The position numbers were made by a program, and so were the translations under genes. From contig NZ_CP029829.1 of NCBI RefSeq assembly GCF_003233655.1, positions 2,490,978-2,554,977 of the forward strand: a stretch of 64,000 nucleotides of DNA. Reading direction: 5' to 3'. Position 1 is the stretch's first letter. The number at the start of each line of letters is the position of its first letter. This DNA is from Azospirillum ramasamyi. GTDB lineage: Bacteria > Pseudomonadota > Alphaproteobacteria > Azospirillales > Azospirillaceae. Below, in pieces: positions 57,340 through 64,000 of this stretch. The notes under the pieces were generated by a model that worked only from the letters and a program-made list of their open reading frames with translations, ran no database searches and was not told the origin of the DNA.

Positions 57340-58053
57340 TCAGTCGGAATAGCGCTCCTCCAGCCACGGGTCGGCGTGGTTGTTGTAACCGCGGACCTCC
57401 CAATAGCCCTTGCGGTCGCCGGCCAGCAGCTCGATCCGCTTCACCCACTTCGCGCTCTTCCAGAAATACAGCTTGGGCAGCACGATGCGCACCGGCCCGC
57501 CATGGTCGCGGCTGATCGGCTGGCCTTCCCATGTGGTGGCGAGCAGAACGCCGTCGTCGTCGAAGTCGGACAGGGCGACGTTGGTGGTGTAGCCGTCGAA
57601 GGAATGGAAGACGACGAAGCGCGCCTCCGGTTTCGGCCGGGCCAATTCCAGCAGGCGGCGGGCGCTGACGCCCTCCCACCGGTTGTCGTAGCGCGACCAG
57701 GTGGTGACGCAGTGGATGTCGGAGACGAAGCTCTCCTGCGGCTGCGCCTGGAAATCCTCCCAGGTCCAGGACAGCGGGTTCTCCACCAGCCCGTCGACCG
57801 CCAGCGTCCAGTTCGCCGTGGTCACCTTGGGCGTGATGCCGAGATCCAGCACCGGCCAGTCGGTCACCAGCCGCTGGCCGGGCGGCAGCCGGTCGCGCTC
57901 CGGGTCGGCGGCATGGCCGGTCAGGGCGCGGCCGTCGCGGGCCCACTGCTCCTTGGTGGCGACCAGCTTGTCGCGGACGGCCCCCTCCCGTTCGACCTCC
58001 CGGGTCGGGTCCAATCCGGTGCTCATGTCCGGCTTGGGGGGTGTATCGCTCAT
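57340..58053 (-). CDS. Sulfite-oxidase-family molybdopterin oxidoreductase
   Basis: 237 residues with an oxidoreductase molybdopterin-binding domain (about 75-215). The molybdenum-ligand Cys is in the segment SDIHCVTTWSRYDNRWEGVS, and further signatures are GGPVRIVLPKLYFWKSAKWV and VRGYNNHADPWLEERY. No signal peptide or Tat motif is visible, so it appears cytosolic, unlike periplasmic MsrP. No partner membrane haem subunit lies beside it. Substrate unknown. Confidence 0.9.
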   Translation of the reverse strand: MSDTPPKPDMSTGLDPTREVEREGAVRDKLVATKEQWARDGRALTGHAADPERDRLPPGQRLVTDWPVLDLGITPKVTTANWTLAVDGLVENPLSWTWEDFQAQPQESFVSDIHCVTTWSRYDNRWEGVSARRLLELARPKPEARFVVFHSFDGYTTNVALSDFDDDGVLLATTWEGQPISRDHGGPVRIVLPKLYFWKSAKWVKRIELLAGDRKGYWEVRGYNNHADPWLEERYSD

Positions 58054-58264
58054 GGCTCGTCCTCTTCTGCGTGTCCGGATCGTCCGGCGGGGACCCGCTT
58101 AAAAAAGGAACAGGTAGTCGGGTTGGCAAGCGGAAGCGGGAGAACTAATTTCCCGAAACCCGGCATATTGGAGCCACAGTTCCACGCCAGGGTGCCGGCC
58201 GGCCGCATTCCGCCGCCCCGTTCCATACCGCCCGCTTCCCGATGACCACCCGAGTGATTTGCCG

Positions 58265-60634
58265 ATGATCCGGTCTGCAACGCCCGCCGCACCCCCTCCT
58301 GCACGCGTTTGGGCACGCGCCTGGCGTTTGATCCTGTCCGGCGGCCTTGCCGTCCTGCTGCTCGCGGCCGTGCTGGCCGGAGCGGGGCCTGCCGCGCTGG
58401 CGGCATCGCCCGTGCCCGGCGCCGCTCCGGTACCCGCCGCCGCGCCCGCCTCCGAGGCCCCGGTGGTGGTGGACGAGGCGACCGTGCAGCAGCTGGAGGC
58501 GCTGGTCGGCACGCTGGAGAACCAGGACGCCCGGACGCAGCTGGTCACGCAGCTGCGCAACCTGATCGCCGCTCAGCGCGGTCTGGCCGAGGCCAAGGAG
58601 GCGGAGGGAGAATCCGCGCTGCCGCAGACCATCGGCGCCCGGGCGCTGGCCTTCCTGGCGGCCCGCATGGACGTGGTCAGCCGCCAGCTGGTGCAGGTCG
58701 CCAACGTCTTCGCCGACCTGCCGGGCGCCCTGTCCTGGGTGCAGCGGCAGGTGGAGGACGACATGGCGCGCGAGCGCTGGGTGCAGATCGCCGTCCAGCT
58801 GGCGATGATCCTCGGCATCGGCGTCGTGGCCGCCCGCGGCATCGCCTGGCTGCTCGCCCGGCCGCGCCACGCGCTGGCCGCCCGCCATGTCGACTCCGCC
58901 CTGCTGCGCATCCCGATGCTGCTTGGCCGCGCGGTGCTGGAACTGGCGCCGATCGTCGGCTTCATCGTCGTCGCCTATACCATCCTGTCGGTGACCGAAC
59001 CGGCGCCGCGGGTGCGGCTGGTGGCGCTGGCGGTGGTGAACGCCACCGTCATCACCCAGGCGCTGCTGATCCTGGTGCGCATGGCCTTCGCCCCCGACGC
59101 GCCCAACCTGCGGCTGGTCCAGACAAGCGACGCCGGGGCGCGCCGCTGTTACGTCTGGACGCGCCGCCTGATCGCGGTCGCGGTCTACGGCTATTTCCTG
59201 GCGGAGGGCGCCTATGTGCTGGGCCTGCCGCTGGGCGCCTACGGCGCGCTGCTGAAGCTGCTGGGCGTTGTGCTCGCCGCCATGACCATCGCGCTGATCC
59301 TGCAGAACCGCGTCGCCGTCGCCGACTGGATGCGCGGGAACCCGCTGTCGGGCGACGGCGATCCGCTGGCCACCGCCCGGCGCGAGGCGGAAGGGCAGGG
59401 GGCGGTCCTGCGCACCGCGCGCCGCCGCTTCGCCGAGATCTGGCACGTCCTGGCCATTCTCTATGTCGTGGTGACGCTGGGCGTCTGGGTGCTCAACGTC
59501 TATGGCGGGTTCGAATATCTGGCCCGCGGCACCGTGGTGACGGTGGCGGCGGTGGTGGCGGCCCGGCTGCTGGTGGGCGGGCTGAACCGCGCATTGCGCC
59601 GCGGCCTGACCATGAACCGCGATCTGGCCGGCAACCTGCCGCAGCTGCACACCCGCGCCTTCCACTATCTCCCCATCGTCCAGCGCATCGGCAAGATCAT
59701 CATCTGGCTGGTGGTGCTCGTGGTCGCGCTGAACGGCTGGGGCGTCAACACGCTGGGGCTGATCGAGTCCGGCATCGGCCGCCGCATCGTCGGCAGCGTC
59801 ATCTCCATCGGCCTGCTGCTGGCCGGCGCCATCGTCGCCTGGGAGGTGGTGAGCGCGCTGATCGAGCATCTGCTGCGCGCCACCGACAAGAACGGCACCC
59901 GCATCGAACGCAGCGCCCGCATGCGCACGCTGCTGCCGCTGCTGCGCAACGCGTTCCTGATCCTGCTGGTGACGATGGTGTCGCTGATCACCCTGTCGGA
60001 ACTGGGCGTGAACATCGCGCCGCTGCTGGCCGGTGCCGGTGTCGTCGGTCTGGCCATCGGTTTCGGATCGCAGACGCTGGTCAAGGACATCATCACCGGC
60101 CTGTTCATCCTGTTCGAGGACACGGTGTCGGTCGGCGACGTGATCGATGTCGGCGGCGGCCATTCCGGAACGGTGGAGGCGATCTCGATCCGTTCCATCC
60201 GCCTGCGCGACGGCGCCGGCGCCGTCCACTCCGTGCCCTTCAGCGCCGTGACCACCGTGAAGAACATGAGCAAGGACTTCTCGGTGACGCTGTTCAACGT
60301 CACGGTCTCCAACCGCGAGGATCCCGACCGCATCATCGCCGTGCTGAAGGAGACGGGTGCCGAGGTCCAGGCCAAGCCGCAGTTCGCCGCCGACATCCTG
60401 AACCCGCTGGAGGTGCTGGGCGTCGACAAGCTGTCCGACACCGGCATCAACATCCTGGCCCAGTTCAAGACCCGTCCGACCCGCCAGTGGGGGGTGAGCC
60501 GCGAGTTCAACCGCCTGCTGAAGAAGAAGTTCGACGAACTTGGCATCTCCATGCCGACCCAGTCGATGCAGCTGGTCGTCGGCCAGAACCCGCATGACCG
60601 GGCGCTGGCCGAGGCGCTCAGCCAGGGCTCGTGA
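58265..60634 (+). CDS. Large MscS-family mechanosensitive ion channel
   Basis: 789 residues, similar in plan to YbiO. Signal-like N-terminal helix (ILSGGLAVLLLAAVLAGAGP), a periplasmic helical part with a coiled-coil tendency (80-165), about ten membrane segments, then the MscS core. The pore helix region is VNIAPLLAGAGVVGLAIGFG and continues QTLVKDIITGLFILFEDTVS. A beta and alpha/beta cytosolic vestibule ends the protein. Opens under membrane tension to release solutes. ATG at 58265 preferred over TTG at 58259. A strong terminator follows. Confidence 0.93.
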   Translation: MIRSATPAAPPPARVWARAWRLILSGGLAVLLLAAVLAGAGPAALAASPVPGAAPVPAAAPASEAPVVVDEATVQQLEALVGTLENQDARTQLVTQLRNLIAAQRGLAEAKEAEGESALPQTIGARALAFLAARMDVVSRQLVQVANVFADLPGALSWVQRQVEDDMARERWVQIAVQLAMILGIGVVAARGIAWLLARPRHALAARHVDSALLRIPMLLGRAVLELAPIVGFIVVAYTILSVTEPAPRVRLVALAVVNATVITQALLILVRMAFAPDAPNLRLVQTSDAGARRCYVWTRRLIAVAVYGYFLAEGAYVLGLPLGAYGALLKLLGVVLAAMTIALILQNRVAVADWMRGNPLSGDGDPLATARREAEGQGAVLRTARRRFAEIWHVLAILYVVVTLGVWVLNVYGGFEYLARGTVVTVAAVVAARLLVGGLNRALRRGLTMNRDLAGNLPQLHTRAFHYLPIVQRIGKIIIWLVVLVVALNGWGVNTLGLIESGIGRRIVGSVISIGLLLAGAIVAWEVVSALIEHLLRATDKNGTRIERSARMRTLLPLLRNAFLILLVTMVSLITLSELGVNIAPLLAGAGVVGLAIGFGSQTLVKDIITGLFILFEDTVSVGDVIDVGGGHSGTVEAISIRSIRLRDGAGAVHSVPFSAVTTVKNMSKDFSVTLFNVTVSNREDPDRIIAVLKETGAEVQAKPQFAADILNPLEVLGVDKLSDTGINILAQFKTRPTRQWGVSREFNRLLKKKFDELGISMPTQSMQLVVGQNPHDRALAEALSQGS

Positions 60635-60664
60635 GGGGCCAGGCCCGACCGTACGGAAAGGAAC

Positions 60665-60688
60665 ACGCCCGGCTCTGCCGGGCGTTTT
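60665..60688 (+). terminator. Terminator after the MscS gene
   Basis: Perfect 9-bp stem ACGCCCGGC/GCCGGGCGT (60665-60673, 60677-60685) with loop TCT and a T-run TTTT. 31 bases after the stop. Confidence 0.9.
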
Positions 60689-60774
60689 CATTGACGGCTT
60701 CGTTTCTATTGCCGATTTCGATGGGACGGCTTCGCCGTGGTGATATCCTTACCTGGTCCCTGCCCGGCGGCCCC

Positions 60775-61380
60775 TTACCCGGCCTTTGTCGGCGGGCAGG
60801 GTGGGCGGCGCCAGCGGCGCAGCGCGTCGTCCAGGGCGCGGGCGAAGGTGGAGCGCTCGTCGGGCGACAGGAAGCTGCCGACGCCCACCGATCGGCCGTG
60901 CGAACTCAGCGTGACCTGACCGGCCGTACCGCGGCGGTCGTGGTCGGCGCGCTCGTTGTGGGTGATCCGCAGCCAATAGGGTTGGAAGGACCAGCGCCGC
61001 TCCGGCTTCTTCCAGTGAACCCGCTGCACCGTCAGGGCCTTCTCGGTCAGCCGCACCCGCTCGTACTGGCGGGCGGAGCGGTAGTTGATGCGGAAGGCGA
61101 GCCACAGCGCCAGCACGTCCAGACCGAAGAAGGGAACCACCGGCCAGGCTCCGTTGGCGACGAAGATGCCGGCGGCGACCAGATTCAGCAGGATCACCAC
61201 CGTCATCAGCACCCGGTAGCCGTTGCGGCCCAGACTGCGGTGGGGGTGGAGGATGGCGTCGAAGAACACGCGCACGGAACCGCTGCCGGCGGGATCCCCC
61301 TGGGGGGCGTCGCCGGCCTGACCGTCCGGCCGGCCTTGGGGCTGGTCGCCGGGCCGGGAGTCGGAGATGTCGATGGGCAT
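60775..61380 (-). CDS. DUF2244 membrane protein
   Basis: 201 residues. After a 35-residue polar, Gln/Gly-rich N-terminus come ILHPHRSLGRNGYRVLMTVV and a two-helix hairpin membrane region (LMTVVILLNLVAAGIFVANG, VVPFFGLDVLALWLAF). A beta-rich cytosolic part follows (LTVQRVHWKKPERRWSFQPY) with the typical DUF2244 ending VGSFLSPDERSTFARALDDAL. Function unknown. Commonly near nth in Rhodospirillales, as here. Confidence 0.88.
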   Translation of the reverse strand: MPIDISDSRPGDQPQGRPDGQAGDAPQGDPAGSGSVRVFFDAILHPHRSLGRNGYRVLMTVVILLNLVAAGIFVANGAWPVVPFFGLDVLALWLAFRINYRSARQYERVRLTEKALTVQRVHWKKPERRWSFQPYWLRITHNERADHDRRGTAGQVTLSSHGRSVGVGSFLSPDERSTFARALDDALRRWRRPPCPPTKAG

Positions 61381-61464
61381 GGCGGCAATACTAGACGACC
61401 GGTGCGCCGCTGGAAACCGCCCGTTGAATAAGCTCTTGGTCGAATAAGTATTGGACCGGCGCAG

Positions 61465-61944
61465 TTATGCCGCTTTCGACACCATCGGCACCGCGCCGCC
61501 GTGCAGCACCCAGGCCATGGCGCTGTCCATCTTTGGGAAATCGCCGGCCGGCATCCCGCCGGCGGGAGCCTCCTCCGGCGCATCGCTGTCGCCGGCCGCC
61601 TGAACGAAGATCCGCGCCTGATCGTCGGTGCCGGCGGCGATCATCGCATCGGCCATCGCCGAGGCCCAATGCCAGTCGCTCATCACCACCGCACAGCGCT
61701 GCTGGCCGCAGCGCCGGGCCAGCTTCATCAGGGCGACGGCGATCTCGGGCCGGAAGTCGTCGATCTCGAAACGATCGAACTCGATCAGGCTGCTCCATGG
61801 CGTGCCGCGGCTGCCCAGATTGGCGCACTGCACCTCCACCTGCCGGGCGACGGCGTCGCGCTGGGCGATCGACAGTGTGCCCTGCAACCTGACATGCAGT
61901 CCCCAGTCCCGGACTTCCACAAGATAAGAATTGCTCATATCCAT
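61465..61944 (-). CDS. Hypothetical protein, SpoIIAA/STAS-like fold suspected
   Basis: 159 residues, no signal or membrane segment. The N-terminal SYLVEVRDWGLHVRLQGTLS has the strand pattern of STAS/SpoIIAA-like proteins, followed by LIEFDRFEIDDFRPEIAVAL and VVMSDWHWASAMADAMIAAG, which suit an alpha/beta fold. The C-terminus (after 125) is Pro/Gly/Ala-rich then helical. No conserved phosphorylatable Ser motif is obvious. I do not know its role; the fold suggestion is weak. Confidence 0.65.
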   Translation of the reverse strand: MDMSNSYLVEVRDWGLHVRLQGTLSIAQRDAVARQVEVQCANLGSRGTPWSSLIEFDRFEIDDFRPEIAVALMKLARRCGQQRCAVVMSDWHWASAMADAMIAAGTDDQARIFVQAAGDSDAPEEAPAGGMPAGDFPKMDSAMAWVLHGGAVPMVSKAA

Positions 61945-62220
61945 ATGCCCTTATCCGGACCGGGCAGTACAACCAGGAAGATCCATGGTTCAAGTGCTGG
62001 CGTTCGGCCGGTGTCTTTCCGACCAGCAAATCATACGCCACCGCCGGATCCGGGGAGAAGCACCTTTCCTGCGACGAATTCTGTTGGATTGCTGTGATTT
62101 CTCTCCATTTCCGTCGCAATCTGCGATGCGGCGCTGCAGTTTGGAGCGGACTTGCGGCATTCCGGCACCGGCTTCCCCGGCTCTGGCGCAACCCCGGCCG
62201 TTGCGGCTATGGTGGCTGCC

Positions 62221-62856
62221 ATGAAGCCCGCCGCCGTCCAGGAATTCTTCCGCCGTCTGTCCGCCGCCAACCCGGAGCCCCGGAGCGAGCTGGAATACGT
62301 CAATCCTTACACGCTGCTGGTCGCCGTCGTCCTGTCGGCCCAGGCGACCGACATCGGCGTGAACAAGGCCACCGGACCGCTGTTCAAGGTCGTCACCACG
62401 CCCGAACAGATGGTGGCCCTGGGCGAGGAAGGGCTGCGCCATTACATCAAGACGATCGGCCTGTTCAACACCAAGGCCAAGAACGTCATCCGCCTGTCGG
62501 AACTGCTGATCGAACGCCATGGAGGCGAGGTGCCGCGCGACCGCGAGGCGCTGGAACAGCTTCCCGGCGTCGGCCGCAAGACCGCCAACGTCGTCCTGAA
62601 CGTCGCCTTCGGGGAGGAGACGATCGCCGTCGACACCCACATCTTCCGCGTCGGCAACCGCACCGGGCTCGCTCCCGGCAAGACGCCGGACGCGGTGGAG
62701 GCCAAGCTGCTGAAGGTGGTGCCGAAGCTCTACCGCCGCCATGCCCACCACTGGCTGATCCTGCACGGCCGCTATGTCTGCAAGGCCCGCAAGCCCGATT
62801 GCCCGATCTGCCCGGTGGCCGATCTCTGCGCCTTCAAGGACAAGGTCATCGCCTGA
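62221..62856 (+). CDS. nth: Endonuclease III (DNA glycosylase/AP lyase)
   Basis: Base-excision repair enzyme removing oxidised pyrimidines. 211 residues. Helix-hairpin-helix LEQLPGVGRKTANVVLNVAF with the catalytic Lys, catalytic Asp in AVDTHIFRVGNR, and the [4Fe-4S] loop CKARKPDCPICPVADLC (C-x6-C-x2-C-x5-C). Start MKPAAVQEFFRRLSAANPEP at 62221; a further in-frame start at 62152 gives an unlikely extension. Confidence 0.96.
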   Translation: MKPAAVQEFFRRLSAANPEPRSELEYVNPYTLLVAVVLSAQATDIGVNKATGPLFKVVTTPEQMVALGEEGLRHYIKTIGLFNTKAKNVIRLSELLIERHGGEVPRDREALEQLPGVGRKTANVVLNVAFGEETIAVDTHIFRVGNRTGLAPGKTPDAVEAKLLKVVPKLYRRHAHHWLILHGRYVCKARKPDCPICPVADLCAFKDKVIA

Positions 62857-62888
62857 TCCGTGCCGGCAAAGCCAGACCGGGGGCACGG

Positions 62889-62923
62889 AAAAGCCCGGCA
62901 TGGCGGAAGCCAGCCGGGCTTTT
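62889..62923. terminator. Bidirectional terminator between nth and the bactofilin gene
   Basis: 11-bp stem AAAAGCCCGGC (62889-62899) and GCCGGGCTTTT (62913-62923) with a 13-base loop holding a small GGC/GCC hairpin, T-run on both strands. Ends both converging genes. Confidence 0.9.
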
Positions 62924-62941
62924 TCGTGTCCGGGGTGCGGT

Positions 62942-63790
62942 TCAGACCGCTTCGGCCGCCGGGGTCTGCTCGACCTGCGCCGGGGCCGTGACCGGGGCCG
63001 CGGCCGGCTTGGTGCCCGCGCCGTAGATCTGGATGTCGCCGATCAGCTGGCCGCCGGCATCGACCGCCAGCTCGCCGAAGCGGATCGACCCGGTGATCTT
63101 GCCGGTGGCGCGCACGGTCAGACGGCCGCGGACGGCGATGTTGCCCTCGAACCGGCCGGCGATATCGGCCTCCTCGATGTCGACCGAGCCCTTGAACAGA
63201 CCGGATTCCGCGATCTCGACCAGACGGCCCTCGCGCAGCTTGGCCTCCACCGTGCCCTCGACCACCAGAACGTCGCAGGACCCGATCTCGCCGGTCAGGG
63301 AGATGTCGCGGCCGACGGTCAGGCGGCGCTGCTCCGGCATGGCCGGGGCCGGCGCAACCGGAGCGGCGGCGGCCGGAGCCGCAGCGGGCATCGACGGCTG
63401 GCGCGGGGCGGCACCCGGCATGTCGACGACACGGCGCGGCACATCGGTCTTGAAACCGGCGCCGGGCACGGACGGCGCGGTCGGGGGCTTGGGAATGCTG
63501 TTCATGTCGGATCCCTTCGAGGAAGGCATATCGGGATAAGCCGGTGCCGGTGCGGCGTGCTGCCTGTCGGCCAGCGCATGGGCCATGCTGGGCGCGGCGG
63601 CGCCAGCGGAGGACGGGTCGCCGCCCTGCATCTGTCCGGGCATCTGGCCCGGAACCGGGTTGTTGAGCGAGGCGAGCGGCGACGAGACCGCGCCGGCCTC
63701 GCCCGGTGCGTAGGGACGGGCACCCGGCTGCGGTTGGGCGGGGCTGTCGGCCTTGGGAGCGGCGGGCGGAGTCTTTCGTCCGAACAGCAT
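62942..63790 (-). CDS. Bactofilin (polymer-forming cytoskeletal protein)
   Basis: 282 residues. The first 155 are Pro/Ala/Gly-rich and disordered, with a short repeat GQMPGQMQ from 12-bp units. The C-terminal domain (about 160-260) is the right-handed beta-helix of bactofilins: RRLTVGRDISLTGEIGSCDV, VEGTVEAKLREGRLVEI, GLFKGSVDIEEADIAGRFEG, GKITGSIRFGELAVDAGG. Bactofilins scaffold cell-wall and polar functions. The start MLFGRKTPP at 63790 has GGGGGAA 7 bases upstream. Confidence 0.92.
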   Translation of the reverse strand: MLFGRKTPPAAPKADSPAQPQPGARPYAPGEAGAVSSPLASLNNPVPGQMPGQMQGGDPSSAGAAAPSMAHALADRQHAAPAPAYPDMPSSKGSDMNSIPKPPTAPSVPGAGFKTDVPRRVVDMPGAAPRQPSMPAAAPAAAAPVAPAPAMPEQRRLTVGRDISLTGEIGSCDVLVVEGTVEAKLREGRLVEIAESGLFKGSVDIEEADIAGRFEGNIAVRGRLTVRATGKITGSIRFGELAVDAGGQLIGDIQIYGAGTKPAAAPVTAPAQVEQTPAAEAV

Positions 63791-63945
63791 GAGCGGTTCC
63801 CCCAATCTGGACATACGGGTGGCGGGATGGGCCGGAAGGGCTGGAGGCCCGGTACCGGAAGGGCGCCGCCGGGCAGGCGACGGTATGCGGCCGTGCCGCC
63901 TAGCGGCGTATCACGGTCGTCCGGCCCGCCGCAAGGGGAGCCGAC

Positions 63946-64000
63946 ATGGACTGTAGGACATGTACCATGAAGGCGCTGGCGACGACCGGGACCAGCAAGT
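63946..64000 (+). CDS. Possible start of an unidentified gene (cut by the window end)
   Basis: AAGGGGAG precedes an ATG at 63946 by 5 bases, opening MDCRTCTMKALATTGTSK before the window ends. A second in-frame ATG is at 63967. It points away from the bactofilin gene. Too little is present to identify. Confidence 0.4.
   Translation, partial: MDCRTCTMKALATTGTSK

Noticed and set aside
58145..60691. 848-codon open frame antisense to the MscS gene, and similar long frames opposite infB, pnp and the DUF255 gene
   Set aside because: Shadows of GC-rich coding regions: His/Arg/Gln-rich composition, no domains, while the opposite frame is a clear family member.

Overview
The window is a high-GC (about two thirds G+C) alphaproteobacterial chromosome segment. 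Gene content and order point to the Rhodospirillales, most likely an Azospirillum-like genus. The diagnostic blocks are the pairing of hemE and ppsR around a replication origin, an ordered ccmC-I cytochrome c maturation operon, a hisB-H-(GNAT)-A-F-E operon followed by hinT, the rimP-nusA-ylxR-infB-rbfA-truB-rpsO-pnp translation block, and a miaB-phoH-ybeY-corC-lnt-xre-metK-trmB block. Almost everything is core housekeeping; no phage, insertion sequence, CRISPR array or rRNA operon is visible.

Layout. 1-5.4 kb: 5' part of mnmE, a small DUF6489/[2Fe-2S] ferredoxin pair, a large DUF255 thioredoxin-like protein, a methylguanine-DNA methyltransferase and a quinone oxidoreductase. 5.4-9.05 kb: leftward operon ppsR-maf-aroE-coaE-dnaQ. 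9.05-9.5 kb: probable oriC, with one perfect and several near-perfect DnaA boxes, an A/T-rich stretch and a dense cluster of GANTC (CcrM-type) methylation sites. 9.5-14 kb: rightward hemE, hemH, hemJ, rho. 14-21.3 kb: secB, fxsA, a Tim44-like gene, mltA, a perfect 16-bp parS site, hslUV and an unusual lipoprotein with a degenerate protease-like domain. 21.4-25.7 kb: histidine operon and hinT. 25.8-32.8 kb: an XRE regulator, an Smr-domain gene and ccmC-I. 32.8-34.3 kb: accessory islet with a relic of a YafY/WYL regulator and a ribbon-helix-helix/PIN toxin-antitoxin pair. 34.4-45.1 kb: leftward transcription/translation superoperon, whose leader carries an intrinsic-terminator hairpin. 45.1-53.8 kb: the metK/lnt/miaB block with a second parS-like site in ybeY. 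53.9-64 kb: GNAT, apaG, folE, ybaK, tRNA-Arg(CCT), a molybdopterin oxidoreductase, a large MscS channel, DUF2244, a SpoIIAA-like protein, nth and a bactofilin.

How it fits together. Genes on the two sides of the origin diverge from it (ppsR-dnaQ leftward, hemE-rho rightward), so they are co-directional with replication. The origin and the two parS sites form an origin-proximal replication/segregation region. hemE, hemH and hemJ cover three late haem steps, and the ccm operon uses haem to make c-type cytochromes. Several genes use TTG or GTG starts placed by good Shine-Dalgarno sequences (hemE, miaB, metK, folE, the ferredoxin). A recurring oddity is short in-frame tandem duplication (12-15 bp units) in tails and insertions of otherwise conserved proteins.
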